Positions 30,237 through 39,877 of a stretch of 64,000 nt of DNA are shown here, in pieces. Position 1 is the stretch's first letter; each line of letters begins with the position of its first letter. Under the pieces are notes generated by a model. The model did not search any database, was not told where the DNA came from, and saw only the letters and a program-made list of their open reading frames with translations. The DNA is taken from the NCBI RefSeq assembly GCF_000227135.1, contig NC_018260.1, positions 716,429 through 780,428 of the forward strand, written 5' to 3'. The stretch comes from Leishmania donovani. Taxonomy: Eukaryota > Euglenozoa > Kinetoplastea > Trypanosomatida > Trypanosomatidae. The translations under genes and the position numbers were made by a program.

Positions 30237-31991
30237 ATGAGGCGCGGAGCGAAGCGGTCGTCGCGAGACGGGGAGGACGTCCCCGGGACACGCGCCCGCA
30301 CCAAAGACGCTGAGGAGATGCGAAAGGAAGAAGCGCGCCGACAGCGTGAGCTGGAGGAGGCGAAGCAGCAGGCGGAGCTCGAAGACGACGACAGCTGGGA
30401 AGATGACGACAGCGACGCTGAAGACATCGACGACGGCGACGGTGACGAAGAGGAAATCATTGAGGCGAGCGACGAGGACGATGATGAATACGCCGAGTTC
30501 CAGAAGGAATCGTCGGCTCACATCACAAACGGCATCAAGTCTATCTCCTTCAAGGAGGCCGGCGAGGCGGGTGCCGACGACGATGACGAGGCCGGCGGTG
30601 CTGCGGCGGTGTCAGTGTGGCGCGGCGACATTGAAGGTGCCGCCGTTGGCGAGGCGGAGGGCGGCGAGCCGATAAAGCTAGAGTTCTCCAACAAGGCCTA
30701 CGATGCTTTCTTCCAGCTGCGCACCGAGTATCCGTGCCTGTCTTTTGATGTCGTGAAGGACAACAAGGACAACCACACCAAGTACCCGCTCTCCACGGTG
30801 CTGGTGTGCGGCACGCAAGCGGATCAGCAGGCCCGCAACGAGTTGCTGGTGCTCTATGTAACGAACATGTGCCGCACCAAGTACGACGTAGCCAGCGACA
30901 ACGACAGCGAGGAAGACTACATCGGCGAAGAGGACGATAGCGAGGAGGACGAGGACGACGAGGCCGGCGAGGACGTGAACGCTGGCGAGCCGGTGGTGCA
31001 CCACCGCGTCATCAAACACTACGGCACCGCCAACCGCGTGCGCTGCTGCCCGCAGAACAACCCTGCGAGTGGCAGTCAGCTCGTGGCCGTCTGGTCCGAA
31101 GCCGGCCACGTGCAGGTCTTCGACATCGAGTCGGAGGTGCGTGCCCTGACAGACTTCTCGAACTGGTCGAAGGAGCAGGCGCAGGTGTGGAAGCAGCAAT
31201 CGGCTGGGGGGCAGAGTAAGAAGGCGCAGCCGCTGAAGTTCTGCACGCCGTCGACGTCGCACAAGACGGAGGGCTACGGACTCGACTGGAGCCCGGTGCA
31301 GGCGAGCGTCTTCGCGTCGGGTGACTGCGCCGGTTCTCTGTTCGTGTGGCAGCCCACGGACGACGGCCGGTGGAAGAGCGCAGCAAGCAGCACCGTACCT
31401 GGCGCTATGTCGATTGAGGAGATTCAGTGGAGTCCGACGCAGGCGGATGTGCTCATCACCGCCCGCGCCGGCGGCCTAGTGGAGGTGTGGGACACGCGTG
31501 ACATGCGGGCCTGCAAGATTTCGTTTCAGGCGGACCCCTCCGACATCAACGTGGCTGACTGGAACCGTGCCCGGCAAGCGTCGCACCTGCTCGTGACAGG
31601 TGCCGAGAGCGGCGCCGTTGCGGTGTGGGATCTGCGGCGCATCGCCACTCCGGAGCCGATCCAGCGCATTGCACTTCACAAGAAGGCCATCACGTCCGTC
31701 GAGTTTGCGCCGCACAACGAGAGCGTCCTGTCCGTTGTTAGCGATGATGGACGCTGCACCTTGTGGGACCTGTCGCTGGAGCGGGACTTTAACGAGGAGC
31801 AGGAGGCGGTGGGCGAGCTGTTTAGCGGGAAGCTGAAGGAGTACCCCGATCAGTTGATGTTTCATCATCAGGGGCTGGTGCACCCGAAGGAGGCGCACTG
31901 GCACACGCAGGTCCCCGGCATGGTGGTGACGACGGATTACGAGGGCCTCAATCTCTTCCGCCCCATGAACTGGAAGTCCTTGATGCGTTGA
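30237..31991 (+). CDS. GRWD1/Rrb1-like WD40 ribosome-assembly protein
   Basis: This 584-residue WD40 protein has a charged N-terminus. Two glutamate/aspartate-rich blocks (about 49-85 and 221-247) flank a conserved segment. WD repeats fill about 255-580 (YGLDWSPVQASVFASGDCAGSL begins the clearer ones, then VEVWDTRDM, VAVWDLRRI, CTLWDLSLE). The end, LMFHHQGLVHPKEAHWH with VVTTDYEGLNLFR, matches GRWD1/Rrb1 rather than RbAp46/48. Yeast Rrb1 chaperones ribosomal protein L3 into pre-60S particles in the nucleolus. The second acidic block between early WD segments is expanded compared with animal GRWD1. Confidence 0.9.
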   Translation: MRRGAKRSSRDGEDVPGTRARTKDAEEMRKEEARRQRELEEAKQQAELEDDDSWEDDDSDAEDIDDGDGDEEEIIEASDEDDDEYAEFQKESSAHITNGIKSISFKEAGEAGADDDDEAGGAAAVSVWRGDIEGAAVGEAEGGEPIKLEFSNKAYDAFFQLRTEYPCLSFDVVKDNKDNHTKYPLSTVLVCGTQADQQARNELLVLYVTNMCRTKYDVASDNDSEEDYIGEEDDSEEDEDDEAGEDVNAGEPVVHHRVIKHYGTANRVRCCPQNNPASGSQLVAVWSEAGHVQVFDIESEVRALTDFSNWSKEQAQVWKQQSAGGQSKKAQPLKFCTPSTSHKTEGYGLDWSPVQASVFASGDCAGSLFVWQPTDDGRWKSAASSTVPGAMSIEEIQWSPTQADVLITARAGGLVEVWDTRDMRACKISFQADPSDINVADWNRARQASHLLVTGAESGAVAVWDLRRIATPEPIQRIALHKKAITSVEFAPHNESVLSVVSDDGRCTLWDLSLERDFNEEQEAVGELFSGKLKEYPDQLMFHHQGLVHPKEAHWHTQVPGMVVTTDYEGLNLFRPMNWKSLMR

Positions 31992-33176
31992 GGAAAGTGG
32001 AAGTGGAAGGTGAACACGAAAAGCGTGTGAGAGAAAAGATGTGCTCTCGAGTAGTTTTCAAGCTCCACGAGATGGAATGGGGGCGGTGGTGAGGGGAGGG
32101 CCTCGCTTTCCGCGTGCTCGGCTGCCAACGAACCGCCGTCCGGCTGCGGCTACTCTTTCGAGCGTCTTCCTCGTCGCTTCCTTTCCTGCCCGCCTCTTTC
32201 TCTCTCGGGCCCCTTGTCTTCTCTACCGCCTTTTTAACGGAGAAGAATGGGATGTGTGACGGCGTGCTCTCCTCCTCTCTCCGCCCTTCTCCCCGCTCCT
32301 CTCTCCCCCCGTGCGCGTTGGTGCATGTCGGTGCGGTTTGTTGTGTCGTGGTCATGCGTGCCATGGCGCGCGAGTTGGAGACGCCAGCCATCAAGGAAGA
32401 AAAAAAGAAAAAAGGACTAGGCGGCGGCAACGACCACTGCTAGCACAACCGGCGCCGGAGCCCAGATTTAACTGACAGACTCTCGAATAATGCGTGACGA
32501 AACCCGCGCGTTCTAACAAACTGAAGCGAGAAGAGGAATGAAACGAAAAAGGAAAACGTTGGATGCTGTTTTCGGGGTGCTGGACGCCGACTCAATACAC
32601 GCACACGCACAAATCCATGGCCTCAACTGCTTGGCCCAGCGTCTGTCGCGATCCAGAGGCGCCTAGCAAGATTGCCGCGAGTTCTGTTCTACCGCAGCAG
32701 TGAGCTCGCGCGCATATGAGTGTTGGCGCATTTCACTGCAAGATGCTCCGCCCCCGCCTCCTCCCCCTCTTCGCACAGGGACTCGTTTTTTTTTTATCGC
32801 AGCCAAAGTTGTGCGTGCGTGTGCGGCGTGACTCGCTCTTCTTCCTTTACATTCCGATGCGCACCCTTTCTCTCCTGTATTCCTCTCTTTCCTCTCTTTC
32901 CTCACGCACGCGCACACACGCACGCACGCACGCACTCTCTTTCTCTGTTTGTATGGCATACGTGTGCCTGTGCGGTCTCCTCCTGTGACACAAGATCACG
33001 CATTTCCGTGGACGGCAACCGACGCAAAAACAACAACGCACGAAGCAGGAAACACACAAGGTAGTGGACTATCGAAGCGTCTCACGTGCTTCTTGCTCTC
33101 TTGGTTACCCCCACTCGCAAGGTGCCCTTCCCATACCGACACGCGTACACGATCTCGCCAGCGCATCGACTGAATC
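31992..33176. other. Intergenic spacer
   Basis: Pyrimidine-rich spacer. An (ACGC)n run lies at about 32,918-32,936. The AG at 33,120-33,121 is the likely acceptor for the next gene (5'UTR about 56 nt). No gene seen. Confidence 0.6.
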
Positions 33177-33746
33177 ATGAACATTCTTTTACCGCTAACG
33201 ATCTTGATTGTGAGCTGGAGCCTGGACAGCACAGATCCTGATGTCCAAAAGCGAATCTTTTTCATTTTCGCCTTAGTGCACACCGCAATCATGTGCATGG
33301 CTATCTACCTCTTCTTCGAAATTTGGCGCTGTGACGACCACACCCTCCTCCAGGTCAAGGACCCCTACTCCGACAAGGAGAGTATTCAGAAGCAGTGGGA
33401 GTACGACATCGGGAAGCTGCGTGACCTGATATTGACCAATATTGGCTTCTCTGCGGGGATCAGCACGTTCTTTGCCTTGCGCTACGGCATCTACTTCCCC
33501 CTGCTGTTGCAGAGCCTTAACAATCCCAAGGCGCTTTACCACTCGGAGCTGTTCCGCATCTACGCGAAGAGGGAAAAGGCGGAGGGCGAGCTGCAGCGTC
33601 CGTGGAAGGAGACGAACACTATACCCGAGTGGGCGAAGATGCTCTGGAATCAGAGCGAGAAGGACTCCGGAAAACTGCTCGCCAGCAGCGGGCTGGCTTC
33701 GCAGAGCCCGACTGGGGGCAGCAAGGCGCTGCGCAAGCGCAGGTAG
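33177..33746 (+). CDS. Pho88/SND3-family ER membrane protein
   Basis: This 189-residue integral membrane protein matches yeast Pho88 (SND3) in length and order. An N-terminal span (about 2-14) is followed by the DSTDPDVQKRIFF segment, then a second span (about 28-46). A charged loop with QWEYDIGKLRDLI comes next, then a third hydrophobic stretch (about 87-112) ending FPLLLQSLNNPKALYHSELFRIY, the most diagnostic part. The C-tail is polar and basic. Pho88/SND3 resides in the ER and takes part in SRP-independent targeting of proteins with internal signals. The older name refers to phosphate transport. The assignment is by pattern, not alignment. Confidence 0.85.
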   Translation: MNILLPLTILIVSWSLDSTDPDVQKRIFFIFALVHTAIMCMAIYLFFEIWRCDDHTLLQVKDPYSDKESIQKQWEYDIGKLRDLILTNIGFSAGISTFFALRYGIYFPLLLQSLNNPKALYHSELFRIYAKREKAEGELQRPWKETNTIPEWAKMLWNQSEKDSGKLLASSGLASQSPTGGSKALRKRR

Positions 33747-34492
33747 GGCTGCCGCGGAGCTGGTGGTACTCCCGTGAGAGGAATGAAAGAGGGCCTCTGT
33801 CACTGGGATTCTGGTTAGTCCTGACAGAGCTCGCTTCCACTGCTACGCCCTCTTCTTCCTCTCGTTACCGCGGGCCTGTGCCTTCCTCCTCCCTCCGTCA
33901 CAACACATCGAGCAAGGTAAAACAAAAACAAAACAAAAGCAAACAAACTTATCCCGACCAAGGACAGGTGAGACCACACATACACTGGCAACCTCTGTGC
34001 AAGCGGCCGATGGGATTCAGTTGGTGGTGGCTTCAGAGAGAGAGGCGGCGACCGATGGGGCGCGCTCCTTGAGAGAGGCGAATCGCGTAGCCTAGTAACG
34101 CGGAGGGAAAGTGAGGTCGTGGTGCCTCTCTTCCTCGCGCCTTTGTGTGTGTATGTACACGTCATGGACTCGCATACAGACAGTTGCGGGCACACCAACT
34201 CATGCAGCGCAGAGAAGGGAGCCTGTAGAAGCTATGCAGACATGCGCCAGAAATGGCTTTGCTCCTTTTTTCTTCCATTCTGTACCGGCTGTACCGTGTG
34301 CTGCCTCGATATATCCTTGCACGGCACTCCCTTTCTGCCCTCCATTTCTCTCTGCACCGGATCGCTCTCCGGGTTGGTTACCGCAAAGGAAAAAAGGCAC
34401 GACTACACGCGCAGCCACGCACGCACGCCATTGCCACCTCCCTCTCTACATGTATTGGGCTCGTCTGTCCACGACATACGAACATCTTGACA
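33747..34492. other. Intergenic spacer
   Basis: No gene seen. Pyrimidine tracts at about 33,840-33,900 and 34,330-34,370 are possible processing signals. Confidence 0.5.
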
Positions 34493-35017
34493 ATGCCGTT
34501 GACCAGAAACAACTGCAGATTTTGCCAGTACTTTCACGCTCAGCATGACGCCGTCCGATGCTCCTGCGCCGCGTGTTGGCGTCGGCGTCGCAGTGGCGAC
34601 TCCGCCAGCGCCGCTGGAAGGATTGCGCCTCCGAATTCAGTGAGTGAGGCACGGATATCGAGCCACTTTGTGACCTCCAGCCCGGCTGACGGCTCTGTAG
34701 CGACAGCTTCTGTCGCAGATGCGGAGGTGTCACCGGTAGTTGCTGAAGGACCGTGCCCGCACAGCGCCGCTCCGTACCACCACTGCCGCGGCTGCGTCCT
34801 GCCTCCGTATTTTGAACGTCAGCAGGCTCACTGGGATGGCCACGCAGTCATGTGCGCACCGAGTGCCCGCCAGAGCGCAGGGCGCAGCCGCTCTGCAACG
34901 TCTCGATATCGCCGTGGGACGAGCCGTGTCAAGGCGCCGATGCCACCTCTCCCTCAGTACGCCGCGCATGAGGTGCCAATCATGGGACCGCTGGCATCTC
35001 TCTACATAAAGTCGTAG
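34493..35017 (+). CDS. Cysteine/histidine-rich hypothetical protein
   Basis: This 174-residue protein was not recognised. The N-terminus has C8-x2-C11, then C23-x-C25-x2-C28, with histidines at 15 and 18, a plausible zinc site. A second cluster lies past the middle, CPHSAAPYHHCRGC, then a tail with further His/Cys (HWDGHAVMC). Between them is a Ser/Ala-rich linker, and the C-terminus is basic and proline-containing. Two such clusters suggest a zinc-binding adaptor. The ATG at 34,493 is chosen because the in-frame sequence upstream (back to 34,253) is translated spacer. It is preceded by a cttgacaATG context with no long pyrimidine run directly adjacent. Confidence 0.6.
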   Translation: MPLTRNNCRFCQYFHAQHDAVRCSCAACWRRRRSGDSASAAGRIAPPNSVSEARISSHFVTSSPADGSVATASVADAEVSPVVAEGPCPHSAAPYHHCRGCVLPPYFERQQAHWDGHAVMCAPSARQSAGRSRSATSRYRRGTSRVKAPMPPLPQYAAHEVPIMGPLASLYIKS

Positions 35018-35883
35018 AATGTCGCACATTGCACAGCCCTCGAGCAGCCACTCACTCCTATGCGAGCATCGTCTTGACACATACACACAGGCGAGTGTGC
35101 AAGCGGCACCGTTTTAGGCATCTCTTCAGTGTGATTGCCCTTTTCCATCGGCTGTGTACTGCCCACCCTATCCCGCTTCGGCCCCGCCATCTCAGCTGCA
35201 CCGCCTATCTTTCTCTTCTTTAGACTCGAAGTGCGCAATAGACCCGATTTGGCCGTGCCTCCTCTATCTCTCTCGCGCGCGCGTGCCTGTTCCTGCGCAA
35301 GCGCATTTGCACCACCCTCCATGCAAACCCGCCCTTGTGCTCTACACAGCGAGGATTCTCTGCACTGCCTGTGCACTGTTGTACGCCGGCAATGGCCACC
35401 GCCGCATGTTGTACTTGCTTTACTCGTCCCGCACGCGTCTCTTCCTTCTGGGGCTCGTTCTTATTGTTTTGCTCCCTGCCGGTGCTATCCCGCCCGCACG
35501 GGAACCCCCACACAACGCTCCTTTCCCACACATGCAGAGGTACACGCACGGCGTGTTTCCGTTTTCGTGCTGACGCCACACTTTTGCTCACCCCCTCTTT
35601 ATCGAGCTCGCTCTGCCGTACTTCTCTCTCCCTGCCACCAACTCCATCGTCGTGCAGTAATCATTGACGAGGAAGAACAACAACGCCAAGCAACTCCCCC
35701 CTCCCCTCCTTAAGCCGAAGGACTGTTGAACCATCGCGGCAAGATAAACGGACCCACTTGCATTTGACCGAGCGCACCCACACACGCGCCAACCAGCCGA
35801 CGGAGACGCGCACATCCCTCGGCCTTTCTCTCCGGCTTTGGCAACTTGCGTGCACTTGTTGTCTCGCATCATCGTCTTCTTGG
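35018..35883. other. Intergenic spacer
   Basis: Pyrimidine-rich. The AG at 35,656-35,657 after a long tract is a strong acceptor candidate for the PRPP synthetase gene (5'UTR about 226 nt). No gene seen. Confidence 0.6.
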
Positions 35884-36954
35884 ATGTCTGCAAACACACC
35901 TCAGCACCACAAGGGCCATCAAGTCGCCGCCGGAGAGACTTTCTTCTACCGTCAGCATGTGCGTCCAGGCGTAGAGACGACCTTTCGCATTCGGCTTATT
36001 TCTGGCACCGCCAACCCAGACCTCACCGACAACGTGGCCAAGTGCCTGAACGTGGACAAGTGCCGCACGGAAATCAAACGGTTTGCTAACGGGGAGCTGA
36101 ACATCAAGGTGGTCGACAATGTTCGCGGTGATGACTGCTTCATCATTCAGCCGACTGCCGGCGGCTTCGACACGGACGTCAATACGGCCATGATGGAGCT
36201 GCTGCTGCTGGTGCACACTCTGAAGCTGTCTTCGGCGAAACGAATTACGGCTATCGTGCCCTACTACGCGTATAGCCGCCAGGATCGCAAGAGTGAGCCG
36301 CGTGTGCCGATCTCTGCCTCAGCGGTGGCGCAGCTGCTGCAGTGCATGGGTGTTGACCGTGTCGTGACGATGGATCTGCACTGCGGTCAGATACAGGGCT
36401 TCTTCAGGAACATCCCGGTGGACAACCTGCTCATGTTCCCCGAGTTTGCCACATACCTGATGCGGCAGCCATGGTTTGACAAGAACCAAACCGTGGTAGT
36501 CTCGCCCGATGCCGGCGGCGTGGAGCGCGCCAACGTGCTGGCCGATCGCATCGGCGCTAGCCACATTGTTACCATCCTGAAGCGTCGCAAGGAGGCCGGA
36601 AAGGTGGACTCTATGCAGACGGTCGGTAACGTCCAGGGCTACACGTGCGTCATCGTCGACGATATGGTCGACACCGCGGGCACACTGTGCAAGGCGTGCG
36701 ACCTACTGAAGGAGATGGGCGCGACGCGTGTCATTGCCTGCGCGAGCCACGGCATTTTGACCGATCCGGCGTGTGACCGCATTAACGCCTGCGAGGCACT
36801 GGAAGAGTTAGTGGTCTCCGACTCGATTGATCAGCGCCTGACAACGGCGAAGTGCGATAAGCTGACCGTACTGACGACTGCACCTCTGCTGGCGCAAGCC
36901 GTGCACAGCCTCCACACGGAAGCGTCGTTGTCCTCTCTTTTTGTGAAGCTGTAG
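35884..36954 (+). CDS. PRS: Ribose-phosphate pyrophosphokinase (PRPP synthetase)
   Basis: This 356-residue enzyme makes PRPP from ribose 5-phosphate and ATP for nucleotide synthesis and salvage. Conserved parts in order are FANGELNIKV (the ATP-site FxxGE segment), IVPYYAYSRQDRKSEPR, MDLHCGQIQGFF, VSPDAGGVERA (metal/ATP region) and the PRPP-binding loop VDDMVDTAGT (258-267). The length exceeds bacterial Prs by about 40 residues, mainly at the N-terminus, which has no obvious glycosomal PTS1 at the other end (KL only, preceded by V). The frame is open back to 35,758 without ATG, so M at 35,884 is taken. A class I enzyme is likely. Confidence 0.95.
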   Translation: MSANTPQHHKGHQVAAGETFFYRQHVRPGVETTFRIRLISGTANPDLTDNVAKCLNVDKCRTEIKRFANGELNIKVVDNVRGDDCFIIQPTAGGFDTDVNTAMMELLLLVHTLKLSSAKRITAIVPYYAYSRQDRKSEPRVPISASAVAQLLQCMGVDRVVTMDLHCGQIQGFFRNIPVDNLLMFPEFATYLMRQPWFDKNQTVVVSPDAGGVERANVLADRIGASHIVTILKRRKEAGKVDSMQTVGNVQGYTCVIVDDMVDTAGTLCKACDLLKEMGATRVIACASHGILTDPACDRINACEALEELVVSDSIDQRLTTAKCDKLTVLTTAPLLAQAVHSLHTEASLSSLFVKL

Positions 36955-39877
36955 CTCCCAGCTCCGCGACACTAGAAAGAGGCGCGCCCGTGCGTGCGCC
37001 ACCGTCGCTTTCACGTTCATACACCCTAACATGAAAGCGTGCAGCAGTGGAAACACGAATAAAGCCGAACGCGCCCGCCCCTCCAAACAGAGAGAACGAA
37101 AGCGGCCCGAGAGGGCGAAGCGGAACTTCTTCATCCCTTTTCCGCCCGTCCCGCACCCGTTCCTTTTTTCCCGCCTCTCTCTCTCTCTCGTTTTTTACCT
37201 TTTTGTTAACTTTCTGATCCTCGTATTTGTTCGCTTAATATCTTCGTGCGGATGTAGATGTGTGTGTGTGTGTGCGCAGGTGTGCATGGCGGGTTCGATG
37301 TGCTGTAGCCGGATGCGGGCGTCTGCGTGCCTGCAGGGGTGTGCGATGCCGTGGTGGTGGTGCGGGGGAAATCGGAGAGGCACTGCGTTTCCTTCTATAC
37401 ATTCACAATAACAAGGCGGAAAAAGATAAACGAGTAGAGCAAAGGGCTCGTCTCACATTCCACAAGGCACGCACCCATACTTGCCATGCCGCGGATGTCT
37501 GCGGCGTTTTCTCTGGGTCAGGCTTGTGTGTGTGGGCGTTTTACTGTGGAGATTCATCGAGCTCGTCCTTATGGCCGTAAACGCGTGACGTGCATATTTT
37601 GTGAGATGTAGCAGGAGCGCCTATTTTGCTCTTCGTCCTTGAGTGGCGGTGTGCGCGCGCGCCTGCGAGGGGTCTCTCTCTTTTTTTCGCGCTCCACTTT
37701 TTTCTCGTGTTTGCGTGTGTTTGTTTGATGTTTACGTTTTGATTGATTTCGGGTGTCCTCTGCACATCCGCACAATGCTGGCAAACGTAAAGAACGCAAC
37801 CGACAACAAACAACAGCAACCGACGGACGGTATCCTTGACGGAAACGAAGAAAGAAATCAGGGACTCAACGTCGCGCTGGGAAGGACTATTGCGGCATCT
37901 GGTGCAGCCTCGCAGGGTGCGGCTAATGCGTATCGAGGCACTCCATGCCAAAGAAAGAGCTATCCTGTGTGCGTGGCGCGCAGGCAGATTGCACACTTGT
38001 GACATTCGAGGTGAAGTTGGCAGTTGCAACATGGGCATCGAAGCGCCTCTGCCGGGGCTCTGGGTCTCCGGGGTGATGGAGAAAGCCGGAACCCCACTGT
38101 ACCACGTCGCGGTCGAATGAGCACACACCATCGCGGGTATGTATGCGCAATAGTCAGTGCTTCGCTTCTCCGTTGGCACTCTTTTCGACCGCTTGATGTC
38201 CTCCGCCGCTCACTCGAACCGCTCCTCTCTCTCTCTCTTACACCGGCACTTTTCCTTTGCCTGCGATCATGCACACACACACACACACATGCGCGCGCAT
38301 TCTCACAAGCGTGAATAAGGTCCGAATCCGACACACGAAAAAAAGACGCGTCTTGGATCATCTCGTCCTTTGCTCTCTCTTCTTTTTTTTTTGTTTGGTT
38401 CCTTCACCTTCGGGGCTACGAATTTCTTCTACTTAGAGAGAAAGCGCGCCTTGCCGACTGCGCGCGGAGTTACACGTGCGTCTGTATGTGTGCTTCCATT
38501 GGTGTTGCCGTCGCCTGTGCGTGCCGGTACGAAAGGCCGAGACGGAGTGTGCCTTGGTTAAGGTTTGCGCGACGGCCTGTGTGATTCTCGTGATCCACTC
38601 CCGTGGGCAAGGTGAAGCCGTAGCATTTTTTTACACGCAGAAACGCATGCGTCGCAGGCTCCAGCTCCATTTCTCAAGCCCTAAGAGTGATTAACACCGT
38701 GGCGTTCTGGTGGACTGAAGCGAAACGGCACACCTGCGCACCTCAATCGTCGTTTTCGAACAGCAGCTTCAGTTTTTGTGTTTCGTCTGTCATCATTTTG
38801 GTTTATCGCTGTACACTCGCGCCTCCCCTCTTTTGCGTGCCAGCGTTGCTCTTCTCCGGCGCCGACTTGGAGGGGGCGCTTGCCAGAGAGTCGAACTCCC
38901 GCAGAGAGTCACAGCAGTAGAAGCAAGGCGGACACTAGCGGCAGCTGCACGTGGTCGCAGCAAAGACGATCACCCGGCAGTCGGAACACGTCGCACGAAG
39001 AAGGCGTGCCCTTGATTTACGTGTAGCTTTTTTTTCTGTTTGTTGCTGATTTCTGCTTCCATACTGCGCCTACTTTGTTGTTGTCGTTGTGGTGCCAGCC
39101 TCAAACAGGGCAGCCACGCCGCAGTGAGAGAGGAAGAGAGGGGCTGGGCTGTGGGGCGACAGGGAGACGCGGACAGCACTTCCTTGTCGTTCTTCATTCT
39201 CCTTTTCTGTCTGCCTTGGCCTGCCTCTGCGCGCGTGCAGACTTGTGTGATTTGTCGGTTTCTCGGACACCTCCACCGGCTTCCCCTTCTTCTCTTCCTT
39301 TTGTCTGCTCGCTTTCAAGCGGGCTCGTCCTTGCCGGCGGAACGACACGAACAACAAAGGACCGGCATAGAGAGCGAAGAAGCACCCTTCATTCTGCAGA
39401 CGCTTTTTCTCTACTTGTCAACCTCTCAAAGAATTGTTTTTTTTTTCTACGGTTGTCTTTTTACGAGGTGTTAACGGTTAACCTCACGCGCTGCGCTGCC
39501 GCCGTGCACGCTCATTGTGTGCGGGTCTATTTCCTTCGTGTCTTGTCTTGCTTGCTTTACTCCAGTACGCTCGTGTGGTTTCCATCTGCATTCACGGTCG
39601 CACTCCCCCTCTTCCTGCTTTCCTCTTCGTCTTGCATGGAACGCAGCTGCTGGCACACGCGAATTCGCAACGCAGAGGTGTGGCGCTTGAGCGCGGAAAT
39701 CTTCAGGCCCGTTTCCACTTGCGCTCGTGTCCTCGACGGTGGGGTGGCTGTGTATGTGTGTGTGGGTATGCATGAAAGCCTTTGCTGCGCCTTTTTTTTG
39801 GCGGAAAGCGAATCAAAAACCACCGATCAGGTGTACTCTCGCATTTCTGCATACAGTCCGGCTCTGTCGGAGCACAA
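36955..39877. other. Long intergenic spacer (2.9 kb)
   Basis: Largely T/C- and G/T-rich. A GC-richer, non-pyrimidine island at about 37,770-38,120 carries a 75-codon ATG ORF (37,775-38,002) of unclear status and may be a decayed repeat. An AC microsatellite lies near 38,270-38,290. Confidence 0.5.

Noticed and set aside
35758..35883. N-terminal extension of PRPP synthetase
   Set aside because: No ATG. The translated sequence is spacer-like and does not resemble the family.
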